Virus record (IMG/VR): IMGVR_UViG_3300017991_000008
Location: 31,381 to 95,380 of that record
From: a virus
Length of the DNA stretch: 64,000 nucleotides
Direction: 5' to 3' (one strand)
Part shown: positions 25,368 through 33,601 of the stretch, in pieces
Position numbering within the stretch: position 1 is the first letter of the stretch
How the letters are laid out: each line of letters starts with the position of its first letter
Position numbers and translations under genes: made by a program
Notes under the pieces: generated by a model
What the model saw: the letters and a program-made list of their open reading frames with translations, nothing else
What the model was told of the DNA's origin: nothing
Database searches by the model: none

Positions 25368-25943
25368 ATGCAAAAGAGACCGATTCGATATTTCCTGGTC
25401 TACGTGTGTTCGTTGGCTTGGGACTTGGTGGTTTGGTTAATCATGCTTCTCATGTGGTTATTCTGGGGGACGAAACTACGTTGGGAAGAGGGAGTGTGGT
25501 TTGAGTTCAAGCACAACTCCTGGCCGACCCGTACCTGGTACCGAAAGAAAAAGAACGGCAAACCTGTGGAGATCCCGGTCGAGCAGCAACCCATTTTGGG
25601 CAGGTGGGAAACGTGGGGAGGGACATCATTTTGTCATGGTGGTTTTTTGGGCCCGGGCCGGTCTGGTGGCAAGGGTATCGATACTGACACAGAGGAGCAT
25701 GAACATATCCACACAGAGCAAGCAGAGACGGCCATGATGTACGCTTTGATTATAAACCTAGCCTTTATAGCGGAAAATCTGCTTCGGGGCTATGAGCCGG
25801 TGTGGTGGTTCCACTTGGTCATGTGGGGTATTGGTTGGATCCTGTTTTATGGTTGCAGTGCACTCGTGGCATGGCTCAGGGGGGAGGATCCTTACCGGGG
25901 CAACATAAATGAGGAGTCTGCTTACTCTCAGACGGAGGACTAG
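25368..25943 (+). CDS. Membrane protein with an HExxH motif
   Basis: 191 residues with three membrane segments, about residues 9-35, 124-142 and 149-172. Between the first and second lies a Gly-rich loop (GGTSFCHGGFLGPG) and HEHIH at residues 111-115 followed by TEQAE. H-E-x-x-H is the zinc-binding motif of metallopeptidases, and an HExxH placed next to a membrane span is usual in integral-membrane proteases, but the call rests on five residues. It follows the helicase by 13 bases (AAAGGAAGG upstream). It might instead be a small-solute or structural protein. Confidence 0.5.
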   Translation: MQKRPIRYFLVYVCSLAWDLVVWLIMLLMWLFWGTKLRWEEGVWFEFKHNSWPTRTWYRKKKNGKPVEIPVEQQPILGRWETWGGTSFCHGGFLGPGRSGGKGIDTDTEEHEHIHTEQAETAMMYALIINLAFIAENLLRGYEPVWWFHLVMWGIGWILFYGCSALVAWLRGEDPYRGNINEESAYSQTED

Positions 25944-25945
25944 CC

Positions 25946-26668
25946 ATGGGGGGACAATTTAGATTCGATATGGATGGACGGGACAAGGACACGGTTGAGT
26001 TCGCCTTGGCTCACGCCAGGGTGATCCATGGAAAAAAACCGGAATTCCGAACACGCTCATGGAAGGGACCTGCGTTGCTAGAGCTCGCCAGGTACTACAT
26101 GGCCAACACTGACGAGAGTGTGACAGCCTGTATTGTCGAACAGGACAAGGCAGTGTTGGAAGCAAGAGAGGAGGCTGCGGGCTCGAGCAAAAAATTTACA
26201 CCAAAACATGAATCTAGAATCCGTCAACGGATCCGGGATCAGTGGTTAGAGGAGCAGAAGCAGGGCCACGGCAAAGCGGTGGTGATGGATAATGAGCGCC
26301 TTTACGAGTCCATATTGGTTGCAGGGTCTCGGTACCTGGTAGAATGTCACCGTAACAAACAGGAACGGGAGAACTTTTCCGTGTTTGAATCGGATGCTTT
26401 TGAACGAGCCAAGCAAAGGTGGAATAACAAAGGTGGTTTTTTGCTTCGGATTCGTGGTGATTCGAGATCCCTAACAAAGGGAGACAGTAGACCCGTTTTT
26501 TACCTGTGGATGGAATCAGAAATCGAACTGGCTATAGAAAACGAATACATATCCTTGATGAACGATATCCATTCACCACAGATAGAGATCTCGGAAATAG
26601 TACCACCTGGGGAAGTTGACTGGGATCCACCAGAAATAGCAACGTCACGATTGAAGTTGAAGGAGTAG
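25946..26668 (+). CDS. Unknown soluble protein
   Basis: 240 residues, two bases after the membrane gene. Mixed alpha/beta, Arg-rich, with no motif I recognise. A central helix (SKKFTPKHESRIRQRIRDQW) and a C-terminal acidic/Pro-rich tail are the main features. It stands between the membrane protein and a zinc-ribbon protein, in the same transcription unit as replication genes. Confidence 0.6.
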   Translation: MGGQFRFDMDGRDKDTVEFALAHARVIHGKKPEFRTRSWKGPALLELARYYMANTDESVTACIVEQDKAVLEAREEAAGSSKKFTPKHESRIRQRIRDQWLEEQKQGHGKAVVMDNERLYESILVAGSRYLVECHRNKQERENFSVFESDAFERAKQRWNNKGGFLLRIRGDSRSLTKGDSRPVFYLWMESEIELAIENEYISLMNDIHSPQIEISEIVPPGEVDWDPPEIATSRLKLKE

Positions 26669-26670
26669 TT

Positions 26671-27315
26671 ATGCAAAAAGATATTTGTAAGTTCTGTAAC
26701 CACGTTTTTTGCCCTAGTTGTGAGAACCAGGGAGACATTATCGTCTGCTGTAGATGCGGAACAAGAAATGTACGCGAGATCACAGAGGGCTACGAAAAAG
26801 GAAATACAAAAGAGTTACCACAAACACCGCGCCCACTATCTAAGCCTCCTGGTATGTTTCCGCCCAACGAAGAAGATTCAAGGGGGGGATACTGGCAATG
26901 TTCCCAGTGTAAGCAGGTAAAGTTCTCAGAAGATGAACCACCTCCAAAATGTGAAAAGTGTAGTGCGGAAGAATGGGTCGGAGGCTTGCCAATGGCTACA
27001 GTATGCCCGGTGTGTGGACAACAGGGACAGAAAAAAACCATGTCCGCCCTGGCTGCAGAGGTTGAGAAGCGTATGTGGGAGAATGTAAAAAAGAGGGCAG
27101 AGCAGTTAATCAGAGAAGAATTATCGGCTATCGATGAAATAATTGAAGCCTTCAAAACCGAGATACAGAAAGTTCGTCGCCCCCCTGATCCACCCGTTGA
27201 TCGCGGTCTCGTAACCCAGTATGCTGAACTTCTAAAGGTGCGTACAGACATGAGAACCCAGGCGGTTTCCAATTTACTAAGGGCTAAAAGACCGGAGATC
27301 ATTAAAAAAACCTAA
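26671..27315 (+). CDS. Protein with multiple zinc-ribbon-like Cys pairs
   Basis: 214 residues. Cys pairs appear in CKFCNHVFCPSC (residues 6-17), CCRC (27-30), CSQC (77-80), CEKC (93-96) and CPVCG (111-115), so two to three zinc sites can be built. A long charged helix (about 125-160) follows. Such Cys-rich small proteins in phage genomes often bind nucleic acid or host transcription/replication factors. The start is ATG 26671, two bases after the previous stop. No known family is recognised. Confidence 0.6.
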   Translation: MQKDICKFCNHVFCPSCENQGDIIVCCRCGTRNVREITEGYEKGNTKELPQTPRPLSKPPGMFPPNEEDSRGGYWQCSQCKQVKFSEDEPPPKCEKCSAEEWVGGLPMATVCPVCGQQGQKKTMSALAAEVEKRMWENVKKRAEQLIREELSAIDEIIEAFKTEIQKVRRPPDPPVDRGLVTQYAELLKVRTDMRTQAVSNLLRAKRPEIIKKT

Positions 27316-27373
27316 CATTTGTAAATATTGCACCGAATAGGTTACCATTATTTCCAAAGAAAGGAGATAGGAC

Positions 27374-28249
27374 ATGGAAGAGTTCGCAACACTGAAGTTG
27401 ACCAGGCCGTACATGCACGGACCAGGTGTAAAACGACTTCAAGAGTTTGGGGATCTGCTCGGGTTCGATTACGGACCTAATGACGGGATCTTTGGGGGAG
27501 ATACCGAAAACGCAGTCATTGCTATACAGAATCACTTTGGATTAGAGCCGGACGGTATCTGCGGGAAAAAGACCTGGGACAAAATACTAGAGGCTCTGGA
27601 CTACGACTACGAGGGTTTTGACCAGGAAGACGATGACGCCTTGATTGTCGATATTAGGGGTCAGCATGAACGTCCCAAACTGTATGCACGTCCACGGGAC
27701 TGGAGCGATATCGACGGCGTGGTTATCCATCAAACAGGCTGTGCGATGCCCAAGGACCCGGAGAAGTGGCAACGTCTCAACGCTCACATCGGAGTGACCA
27801 GGGAAGGACGTGTGGTACTCGTCAACGACTATACGGATATGATTTGGCACGCCCAGGGGTTGAGCCAGCACCGCATAGGCATCGAGATAGCGGGGAACTT
27901 CCCAGGTATCGAAGGGGACATGAGAACCCTTTGGAAAGGTGGTGGTGGACCACACAGTTTGACAGCCGGTCAGATGGAGGGGCTCGAGACTGTATTTTAC
28001 ATGCTCAAAAGTGAGTTCAAGCTCAACCGGGCGACGTGGAAGTTTGTAAACGTCCACAGACAAAGTGCTCCTTCTCGTGTGGCTGATCCAGGAAGTGAAA
28101 TCTACAAAAAGATCGTAATGCCGTGGATGGACGAACTTGGCGCCACAGACGGTGGACCAGCCTTTTACACAGGTAAAAAGAAGAAAGGAAACCCGGTTCC
28201 AAAGGAATGGAACCCTAGTTACACATTTGGATACTTTCACAGGGCTTAG
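27374..28249 (+). CDS. Endolysin: peptidoglycan-binding domain plus N-acetylmuramoyl-L-alanine amidase
   Basis: 291 residues. Residues about 12-70 match a PG_binding_1 domain (GVKRLQEFGDLLGFDYGPNDGIFGGDTENAVIAIQNHFGL... the common order of 'V..LQ..L', 'dG.fG..T..Av..fQ...gl..DG'). Residues about 110-250 match the amidase_2 fold: GVVIHQTG (first zinc His), GVTREGRVVLVNDYTDMIWHAQG, IGIEIAGNF, and a second zinc His in FVNVHRQSAP followed by ADPG. The enzyme cuts the lactyl-Ala bond of peptidoglycan and would drive host lysis. It lacks a signal sequence, so it would need the holin (40991). The gap before it, 27316-27373, holds AAGGAG at the start but no clear promoter. Confidence 0.9.
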   Translation: MEEFATLKLTRPYMHGPGVKRLQEFGDLLGFDYGPNDGIFGGDTENAVIAIQNHFGLEPDGICGKKTWDKILEALDYDYEGFDQEDDDALIVDIRGQHERPKLYARPRDWSDIDGVVIHQTGCAMPKDPEKWQRLNAHIGVTREGRVVLVNDYTDMIWHAQGLSQHRIGIEIAGNFPGIEGDMRTLWKGGGGPHSLTAGQMEGLETVFYMLKSEFKLNRATWKFVNVHRQSAPSRVADPGSEIYKKIVMPWMDELGATDGGPAFYTGKKKKGNPVPKEWNPSYTFGYFHRA

Positions 28250-28263
28250 AAAGAGAGTTCGTT

Positions 28264-29100
28264 TTGAGAAATCTGATCACAGTGCTTCTGATGTTGCTCG
28301 TCGGGTGCTCGACGGTACCTGAGAAAGAGAAGGTCGAAGTAGAACAAACAGAACAGCAAGAGACACGAAACCAACCAGTTAAACAAACCCAGGACCCCGA
28401 AGCTGTCAACTCGGTATTTAAACAATTTCCCAACGCCGAACAGGGAGACGTTATATTGAGGATGGCTAGGGGCATACCAAAATGGAAGGAGACTTTTCAT
28501 CACGGATGGTGGGAGTGTGGAGTTCAATACAAACACGATGAGGAGCAAAAAGAAGCCGCATTGATATGGGCGTATCGAATAGTGGAACTGGCAAACGAAT
28601 ATTCGGACGATGAATTCACCATGAATCCATGGGGCATTGCCGGTACCGTGGCCAATGAATCCGGGTTTGATAAGTGCGCCCTTGGTGAATGGCTCCGGGA
28701 GTGGGCCTACGAAGAGAAGGCCATGAAGAAGAAACGTGGTGGTGCGATTTCCCACAGCATAAAAGAGCTCAGACCCTGGTTATTCAAGCCAAAGGTGCTT
28801 GCCAGTTACCAGAGAACCGGGTTCGATTGTGGTCCGATGCAGGAACTTTGGAAGTGCAACGAAGAGGGGTTCTGTCGATCTATTTATTGGGATCGGGATA
28901 CACCGTCGATTTCCTTTGACAAAATGTTCACCATGGATATTCATTTCGATTGGAACGTGCGTGAACTGCGTCGTCGTGCTAGAGTGAATAATACGGACAG
29001 ACCATGGGGTACATGGAGAACCGGGAAATACGCAAAATGGTACGACAAAAAAGTTACTCGTTGGGCTCGTTACATGGGTGCTAAAAAGGGGGAAATATGA
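28264..29100 (+). CDS. Lipoprotein with SLT-type lytic transglycosylase-like core
   Basis: 278 residues starting with TTG 28264. The N-terminus has a signal peptide and lipobox LLVGC with the lipid-anchored Cys at about residue 15. A Glu/Gln-rich linker follows. The middle has PWGIAGTVANESGFDKCALG, the 'E-S-x-F' pattern of SLT transglycosylases in which Glu132 would be catalytic, and later a Gly-rich GFDCGPMQ block that resembles the usual G-x-x-Q/G. It would cleave peptidoglycan in the periplasm. It may assist lysis along with the endolysin just upstream, or degrade the wall during DNA entry. It overlaps the next gene by four bases. Confidence 0.6.
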   Translation: MRNLITVLLMLLVGCSTVPEKEKVEVEQTEQQETRNQPVKQTQDPEAVNSVFKQFPNAEQGDVILRMARGIPKWKETFHHGWWECGVQYKHDEEQKEAALIWAYRIVELANEYSDDEFTMNPWGIAGTVANESGFDKCALGEWLREWAYEEKAMKKKRGGAISHSIKELRPWLFKPKVLASYQRTGFDCGPMQELWKCNEEGFCRSIYWDRDTPSISFDKMFTMDIHFDWNVRELRRRARVNNTDRPWGTWRTGKYAKWYDKKVTRWARYMGAKKGEI

Positions 29101-29447
29101 GCGGAGAGCACATCCTTCTAGACGTTATAAACCAACGTTTAGACGAGGCAGGAGAAGGGAAACTTAAGCTCACAAATACTCAGTTTAAGTATCTGAGAAA
29201 ACTCAAGGGTCTTTCTGAACGCGGTGTGATCCTATCGATGGCGGATCGAGAGTTTCTGGACAGTATTCAACCAGATAGAAAAATAAGAAGGTGTGCCATG
29301 GTCACACCCAGGGGGAAATGCTCGGTGGGCTATGGAGATGAAGAACATGACCGGTGCCCTCACTGGGGGGACTGGTACCAATCAAAAGTCAAATGTGATG
29401 GTTATGACCCGGAAGAGGTTCGGGTGAACCGTTTTATGGGAGGCTAA
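29097..29447 (+). CDS. Small Cys-containing protein, unknown
   Basis: 116 residues starting in ATGA overlap with the previous stop. The N-terminal half is helical; the C-terminal half has Cys near RRCAMVTPRGKCS and DRCPHW...KC, which could form one zinc site. Not recognised. Spacing to the next gene is one base. Confidence 0.55.
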   Translation: MSGEHILLDVINQRLDEAGEGKLKLTNTQFKYLRKLKGLSERGVILSMADREFLDSIQPDRKIRRCAMVTPRGKCSVGYGDEEHDRCPHWGDWYQSKVKCDGYDPEEVRVNRFMGG

Positions 29448-29448
29448 A

Positions 29449-29832
29449 ATGGCAGAAGTATGTGCGATTTTTAAGGTGTTGCCGTGGTTGGACAAATCAA
29501 AACCAAGGCCACAACCGGAGAGGCTCGAAGATATTCTTCTTCCCGAAAGGAATGTCTCTGTTGTGAAAACAAAAAGGGCAGGCAAAGACATTCAGAAGGA
29601 GATAGCAGAAAAAGACGCCGCCTATCTGGGGCGTGTTAAACAGCACGTTCTACAGGAGATCGAAAAGATGGGTCTGGAGGTTAGGTCTACCCCTTCATTG
29701 GTTGCGGACAGGAAAGTACTTGCGGCCACGCTTGTGGCCTACGTACACGCCAAAGGTCCAAAACCGTCGGACATTAAGAGAACCCCCATTGCGAGGGTAG
29801 GAGTAGCAACCAGGCGAAGACCAAAAAGATGA
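29449..29832 (+). CDS. Unknown basic protein
   Basis: 127 residues, basic C-terminus (VATRRRPKR). Helical with a hydrophobic strand-like start (CAIFKVLPWL). It overlaps the next gene by four bases (ATGA). Not recognised; a nucleic-acid-binding role is only a guess from its charge. Confidence 0.5.
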   Translation: MAEVCAIFKVLPWLDKSKPRPQPERLEDILLPERNVSVVKTKRAGKDIQKEIAEKDAAYLGRVKQHVLQEIEKMGLEVRSTPSLVADRKVLAATLVAYVHAKGPKPSDIKRTPIARVGVATRRRPKR

Positions 29833-30224
29833 ACGAGCGACCTCTTGTAGATTTGCTAACTGACCCGTCGGCGCCGTGGGCTTTCTCTCCTGATTTGGAA
29901 GCCGGTGACGTTCTAATGGGCCGTGAAGAATACCCAGACATCGAAGTAGTTAATAACGAACTCTACGATATCCAAAAAATTCAAGTCCAGTTGCTGAGAG
30001 TGAAAGACCCTGGTACCGGTGACGATTGTATCATGCGTCGTTTAATAGGTGTGCTTCACGACGGAAAGCAAGTGGATATAGGTGAAAGGTTTGTTGTTCC
30101 TTCCATACTTGTAGAACACGAAATGGATGTATCCAAATGCAATGCGTGTTTTGAAAAGATACAAGAAGACGAACTGGTAATCTTCGAGGGAAAAGCCTAT
30201 CACGACCGATGCATGGAGGACTAG
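29829..30224 (+). CDS. Small protein with C-terminal LIM-like zinc motif
   Basis: 131 residues. The C-terminal 30 residues carry C-x2-C ... and H-x3-C (CNACFEKIQEDELVIF then AYHDRCM), which has the layout of a single treble-clef/LIM-like zinc finger. The N-terminal 95 residues are alpha/beta without a known motif. It starts by a four-base overlap with the preceding gene and ends directly before a GTG start. Confidence 0.5.
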   Translation: MNERPLVDLLTDPSAPWAFSPDLEAGDVLMGREEYPDIEVVNNELYDIQKIQVQLLRVKDPGTGDDCIMRRLIGVLHDGKQVDIGERFVVPSILVEHEMDVSKCNACFEKIQEDELVIFEGKAYHDRCMED

Positions 30225-30551
30225 GTGAGCACGTTCACAGATATAAGGGACGCGATCATGGCCATAGCGGATGTCCGGGACATCCCTGGTTCGGTTGGTC
30301 TTCGTACCCCTGGGGAAAAGGTTGAATACAGGGGACAGGAACTTGACACTGGCTCGGCGTGGGGGGATGCCAAATCTCTTCAGATATTAGTGGAAGGCAT
30401 AGCAACGTGGATGGACGGTGCGGGAGTGGGTAATATCGGTGCGATCTACAGCAAACTGAACGAACTGATCGGGCAGTACAACCAGCTTCGAGAAGACTAC
30501 ATAGCTGGAGGCGGAACTACCACGGCAACCGAGGTGACCCCGTTACCATGA
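30225..30551 (+). CDS. Unknown protein, GTG start
   Basis: 108 residues. GTG 30225 follows the previous stop at once. Mixed alpha/beta with a helical C-terminal half (IYSKLNELIGQYNQLREDYIAGGG). Four-base overlap with the next gene. Not recognised. Confidence 0.5.
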   Translation: MSTFTDIRDAIMAIADVRDIPGSVGLRTPGEKVEYRGQELDTGSAWGDAKSLQILVEGIATWMDGAGVGNIGAIYSKLNELIGQYNQLREDYIAGGGTTTATEVTPLP

Positions 30552-31000
30552 TAGACGGTGTGACAGAGATCTCGACAGGGGACCTGGCAAATCTGATGCA
30601 GGCAGTAGGGATGGGAGAATCTGAGAAACTAAACTTGCCACAAGAACACCTGGAGGTCTGGTGTAACAGCGTTCCAGTGGCTCGTCTTGCCTGGGAGGAA
30701 GAACGACAAGACCACCGGGTTGTTGCAATCGCTTGTACATCTGGATCTCATGGGGTAATGGATCCCAAATGGAAAGACATAGGGGAGAGGCTCCAGCGGC
30801 TAGCCCAACGATTACCGAAGAGAAAATGTCAGTTGTGCAATGGCACCAAATGGATCCCCGCTGACAGCAAGGCGGCAAAGCTTGTGGCTGTACTATCTGG
30901 CTCTCTCAAAATGTACAGAGGGGTTGTGTACACTCCAACAGAAAAGTTCGCAAAGTTTGCAGAAAAGATGGCGTCGTTATCACTGGTCGAGCTCCTTTAA
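30548..31000 (+). CDS. Small protein with one Cys pair, unknown
   Basis: 150 residues. A single CQLC in KRKCQLCNGTKWIPADS could be half of a zinc site. The N-terminus is helical; no family seen. It overlaps the previous gene by four bases and ends 15 bases before the regulator at 31016. Confidence 0.5.
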   Translation: MIDGVTEISTGDLANLMQAVGMGESEKLNLPQEHLEVWCNSVPVARLAWEEERQDHRVVAIACTSGSHGVMDPKWKDIGERLQRLAQRLPKRKCQLCNGTKWIPADSKAAKLVAVLSGSLKMYRGVVYTPTEKFAKFAEKMASLSLVELL

Positions 31001-31015
31001 CATTTGAGGATCAGT

Positions 31016-31504
31016 ATGGGCGGCAACGGTACGGATTCAAGGAAGACGGGTTTATTCCGATTAGTCGTTGCCCTATGCCTGCTAGAGAAAAGAGCTGTTA
31101 CGATTGATGACATTCAAACACTAACAAACGTTTCCCAAAAGACACTGAGATACACATTGCTGACCTTGGAAGATGAGGGACGAGTGATAAAGACGTCCGT
31201 GGATTTGCCGGAATCAGAACGGAGCCGAACAGCGTGGCTACCGGTGGGAAGGGCAGTATTGGAGAACGGGAGGATAGTTCGGTCTGAATGTGAAATATGC
31301 GGCAAAAGACCCAGGGCGGTTCGTATCAGGGGACGGGAACTTTGTCGATCCTGTATGCGTGGATTTGAAGACGATGATGGCCACTGGATCGTTCTCGGGT
31401 CAAGTGAGAAAACGGAAGCAACCTTCTCCAGGCTTATTCTGCAGAACGAACATCACATGGCGTGTCTTTTTGAGAAAACACAGGAAAATAAGAAAACCAG
31501 TTGA
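31016..31504 (+). CDS. Winged-helix regulator with zinc ribbon
   Basis: 162 residues from ATG 31016 (GAGGA six bases upstream; the extra four codons from TTG 31004 lack this spacing). Residues about 10-60 form a winged-helix unit: LVVALCLLEKRAVTIDDIQTL, then NVSQKTLRYTLLTLEDEGRVIKT, the helix-turn-helix and wing. Residues about 90-120 hold two Cys pairs (CEICGKRPRAV ... CRSCMRG), a zinc ribbon. A MarR/IclR-like phage regulator is likely. The stop codon sits inside the -35 element of the promoter at 31501, so this protein could regulate the next operon. Confidence 0.6.
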   Translation: MGGNGTDSRKTGLFRLVVALCLLEKRAVTIDDIQTLTNVSQKTLRYTLLTLEDEGRVIKTSVDLPESERSRTAWLPVGRAVLENGRIVRSECEICGKRPRAVRIRGRELCRSCMRGFEDDDGHWIVLGSSEKTEATFSRLILQNEHHMACLFEKTQENKKTS

Positions 31505-31529
31505 CACGGAAGCGAAAGAGGCTTATAGG
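31501..31529 (+). promoter_or_regulatory. sigma70-type promoter
   Basis: TTGACA (31501-31506) and TATAGG (31524-31529) are separated by 17 bases. The -35 box overlaps the stop codon of the winged-helix gene. Transcripts would begin near 31536 and start with a leader containing the long hairpin at 31574-31622 before the HNH-like gene. Confidence 0.6.
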
Positions 31530-31573
31530 TATAAAAGGCACAGGGCAATCATTTCAATTTTTATCCCCAGCAC

Positions 31574-31622
31574 AGCGGGGGTCGTTACAAACATCAAACC
31601 CGTGCCTGTAACGATCCCCGCT
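31574..31622 (+). promoter_or_regulatory. Long leader hairpin upstream of the HNH-like gene
   Basis: AGCGGGGGTCGTTACA (31574-31589) pairs with TGTAACGATCCCCGCT (31607-31622): 16 pairs including one G-T wobble, closing a 17-base loop. There is no T-run after it, so it is not a typical terminator. It lies between the promoter and a strong ribosome site (GGAGG at 31631-31635). It could be a protein- or RNA-binding operator, an RNase III site, or a dyad for the upstream regulator. Confidence 0.6.
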
Positions 31623-31639
31623 TCATTTACGGAGGGGCC

Positions 31640-32014
31640 ATGGGCCTAGAGAAATGCAAACCGTTTCGTTCAAAAGAGTTTATGAAGTTTCTACACCGAC
31701 ACCGAAAAAATGAGCTGTGCGCGAGGTGTATGGTGAGGCCGTGGACACAGTTACACCACTTCGGGTATGACGGAGGGAAGGCTTTAAAGCCGTCAGATTT
31801 GTTTGTGGTGAGACTGTGTAAAAAGTGTGCGGATGAAAACGAAATCAAAGCCAGAGCATTAGCACTGGCCGGCAAGTGGGAAGTACTAGCCTGCTTCTTG
31901 CAGGACGCCATGTTAAATGTGGATGCGTGGTTGAAATACAGAAGGGACCGTGGTCGCCTGACAGAGGAGGATCAGGAAACTATGGCTCACATAAACACAG
32001 GGGATTTTTTTTGA
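31640..32014 (+). CDS. HNH-like / DUF968-type nuclease
   Basis: 124 residues with the pattern Cys-x2-Cys (CARC), then LHHFGYDGGKALKPSDLFVV with a His-His pair and the K-P-S-D element, then LCKKCADE. This is the order seen in DUF968-type HNH nucleases of phages, several of which are linked to recombination (HNH or RusA-like junction resolution). The zinc Cys pairs and the HH are visible; the final catalytic Asn/His is not obvious. First gene after the hairpin leader, with strong GGAGG. Confidence 0.6.
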   Translation: MGLEKCKPFRSKEFMKFLHRHRKNELCARCMVRPWTQLHHFGYDGGKALKPSDLFVVRLCKKCADENEIKARALALAGKWEVLACFLQDAMLNVDAWLKYRRDRGRLTEEDQETMAHINTGDFF

Positions 32015-32029
32015 GACAAGGAGACGGAT

Positions 32030-33352
32030 ATGACAGAAAAACTGGTAGATAGTCCACAAACTATCATCGAATTTCAATCAAGAAATGTGAAACGGCTCAA
32101 GGTGGTCAGGATAACACCCGAAGGTGAAATGGTGGTCATCGGAGGTGATAACGAACAAGGAAAGTCATCGATATTGGATTCGATAGTCTATGCGTTCGAG
32201 GGCAAGAGATCATTTCCTAAACAGATTGTGAGAAAGGGGGCAGCCGACGCCGAGATAATGATCAAGACCCAGAATTTGGAGATACGTCGCAAGATCAATG
32301 AGAATGGCAAGGCAGTTTTGGAGCTCAGAAAAGACGGTGTTAAGGTTAAGAACGCCCAGCAAACAGCCTTGGATACTCTCACACACGGTATTTCGTTTGA
32401 CCCGGAAGAGTTTTCGCGCATGGACAAAACCAAACAGGCGGAACACCTTCGCAAACTCATTAAGCTAGATATGAGCGACCTGGAGACCGATTATGAACGG
32501 GAATACAATGACAGATCGGATGTTAATCGAGATCTGCAGAAACAGAAAGCGAAACTGGAATCGATGCCGTTTCACCCTGGGATACCAGACGAAGAGAAGT
32601 CGGCCGCGGACCTCATGGTTGAACTCAGGGAAATACAACAACACAACATGCAACAGGAACGGAGACAGCAGGAACTTAATGATTTAAGGGGTGAGAGAGA
32701 TCGGCTAACCAGAGATGTGGAAGATTGGAAAAAGCAGATAGCAGATCTTCAAGCGAAGGTTGAATCGGCAGAGCAACGGATAGACAAGATCGTGGAGAAA
32801 GGGCAAGCTCTCCGCCAGGAGGCAGACGCCTTTGTTCCCAAATCCGAAGACAATATCACCCAGGCTATGAAAACCATCGAGGACACAAATCGAAAGGTTC
32901 GCGAGAACAGAGAGTGGACCAAGTTGGAGACCAGTGTAAAAAACCTGAATGAACGGTCAGAGCAGTTGTCGGCCTCCCTAAAATCCAACCTAGAAGAAAG
33001 AAAAAGACGCATGGCTTCAGTGGATATGCCAATAGAAGGATTGGCCTTTGACGAGCAGGGTTTCGTGACGTACAAGGGGATCGATTTCGCTGAGTGCTCG
33101 AGCGCGGAACAAACCAGGGTTTCAACGGCAATCGCCCTGCGAACTAATCCCGATCTGCCTGTAATACTGATCCGAAACGGATCACTTATGGGGCCAAAGA
33201 ATCGACAGATAGTGTTGGAAATGGGTGCGGCTGCCGGCGCACAGGTATGGATGGAAAGGGTTACCACAGACAAAAACGAAGGGATCATTATCGAGGACGG
33301 TTCCATACTATCTGAGCCAGAGAAAAAACAAGGGAATCTAAGCCTGAATTAA
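32030..33352 (+). CDS. SMC/RecF-like AAA ATPase with long coiled coil
   Basis: 440 residues. Walker A is GGDNEQGKSS (38-47). Between residues about 155-305 there is a long coiled coil (Gln/Glu/Arg-rich; RRQQELNDLRGERDRLTRD). The C-terminal part carries an SSAEQTRVSTAIALR segment, the SMC 'signature' position, and a strand-loop NPDLPVILIRNGSLM where Walker B is expected. The half-ATPase-coiled-coil-half-ATPase layout is that of SMC/RecN/Rad50 proteins. Phage members work in replication and recombination with nucleases, and an HNH gene lies just upstream. AAAGGAG-like site at 32016-32021. Confidence 0.8.
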   Translation: MTEKLVDSPQTIIEFQSRNVKRLKVVRITPEGEMVVIGGDNEQGKSSILDSIVYAFEGKRSFPKQIVRKGAADAEIMIKTQNLEIRRKINENGKAVLELRKDGVKVKNAQQTALDTLTHGISFDPEEFSRMDKTKQAEHLRKLIKLDMSDLETDYEREYNDRSDVNRDLQKQKAKLESMPFHPGIPDEEKSAADLMVELREIQQHNMQQERRQQELNDLRGERDRLTRDVEDWKKQIADLQAKVESAEQRIDKIVEKGQALRQEADAFVPKSEDNITQAMKTIEDTNRKVRENREWTKLETSVKNLNERSEQLSASLKSNLEERKRRMASVDMPIEGLAFDEQGFVTYKGIDFAECSSAEQTRVSTAIALRTNPDLPVILIRNGSLMGPKNRQIVLEMGAAAGAQVWMERVTTDKNEGIIIEDGSILSEPEKKQGNLSLN

Positions 33353-33364
33353 ACAGGAGAAATT

Positions 33365-33601
33365 ATGGACTGGACGAAGCAAGTTCCACAAACACGGGGC
33401 ATCTATCTTGGTTATTTTATACCAGAGGAAAGGGTAGTTCCTGTGGATGTGGATTGGGCAAACGGCGAGGAGAAATCATTTCTCGAACCATGGATCCCAG
33501 GTTATGAATATGCGCTGGAGTGGGGTGACTTTAAGTTGTGGTTCGGCCCTATAGAATTCAATCTACCAAAAGGTTTCAAGATTCCAAAAGACACCGTATG
33601 A
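33365..33601 (+). CDS. Unknown small protein
   Basis: 78 residues with many Trp, Pro and acidic residues (ALEWGDFKLWFGPIEF). Starts after AGGAG (33355-33359). Ends in an ATGA overlap with the endonuclease V-like gene, so translationally coupled to it. Not recognised. Confidence 0.5.
   Translation: MDWTKQVPQTRGIYLGYFIPEERVVPVDVDWANGEEKSFLEPWIPGYEYALEWGDFKLWFGPIEFNLPKGFKIPKDTV

Noticed and set aside
31290-31649. Plus frame of 119 codons overlapping the winged-helix gene and the hairpin leader
   Set aside because: Runs through the hairpin and promoter and has no ribosome site; the sequence is not protein-like.
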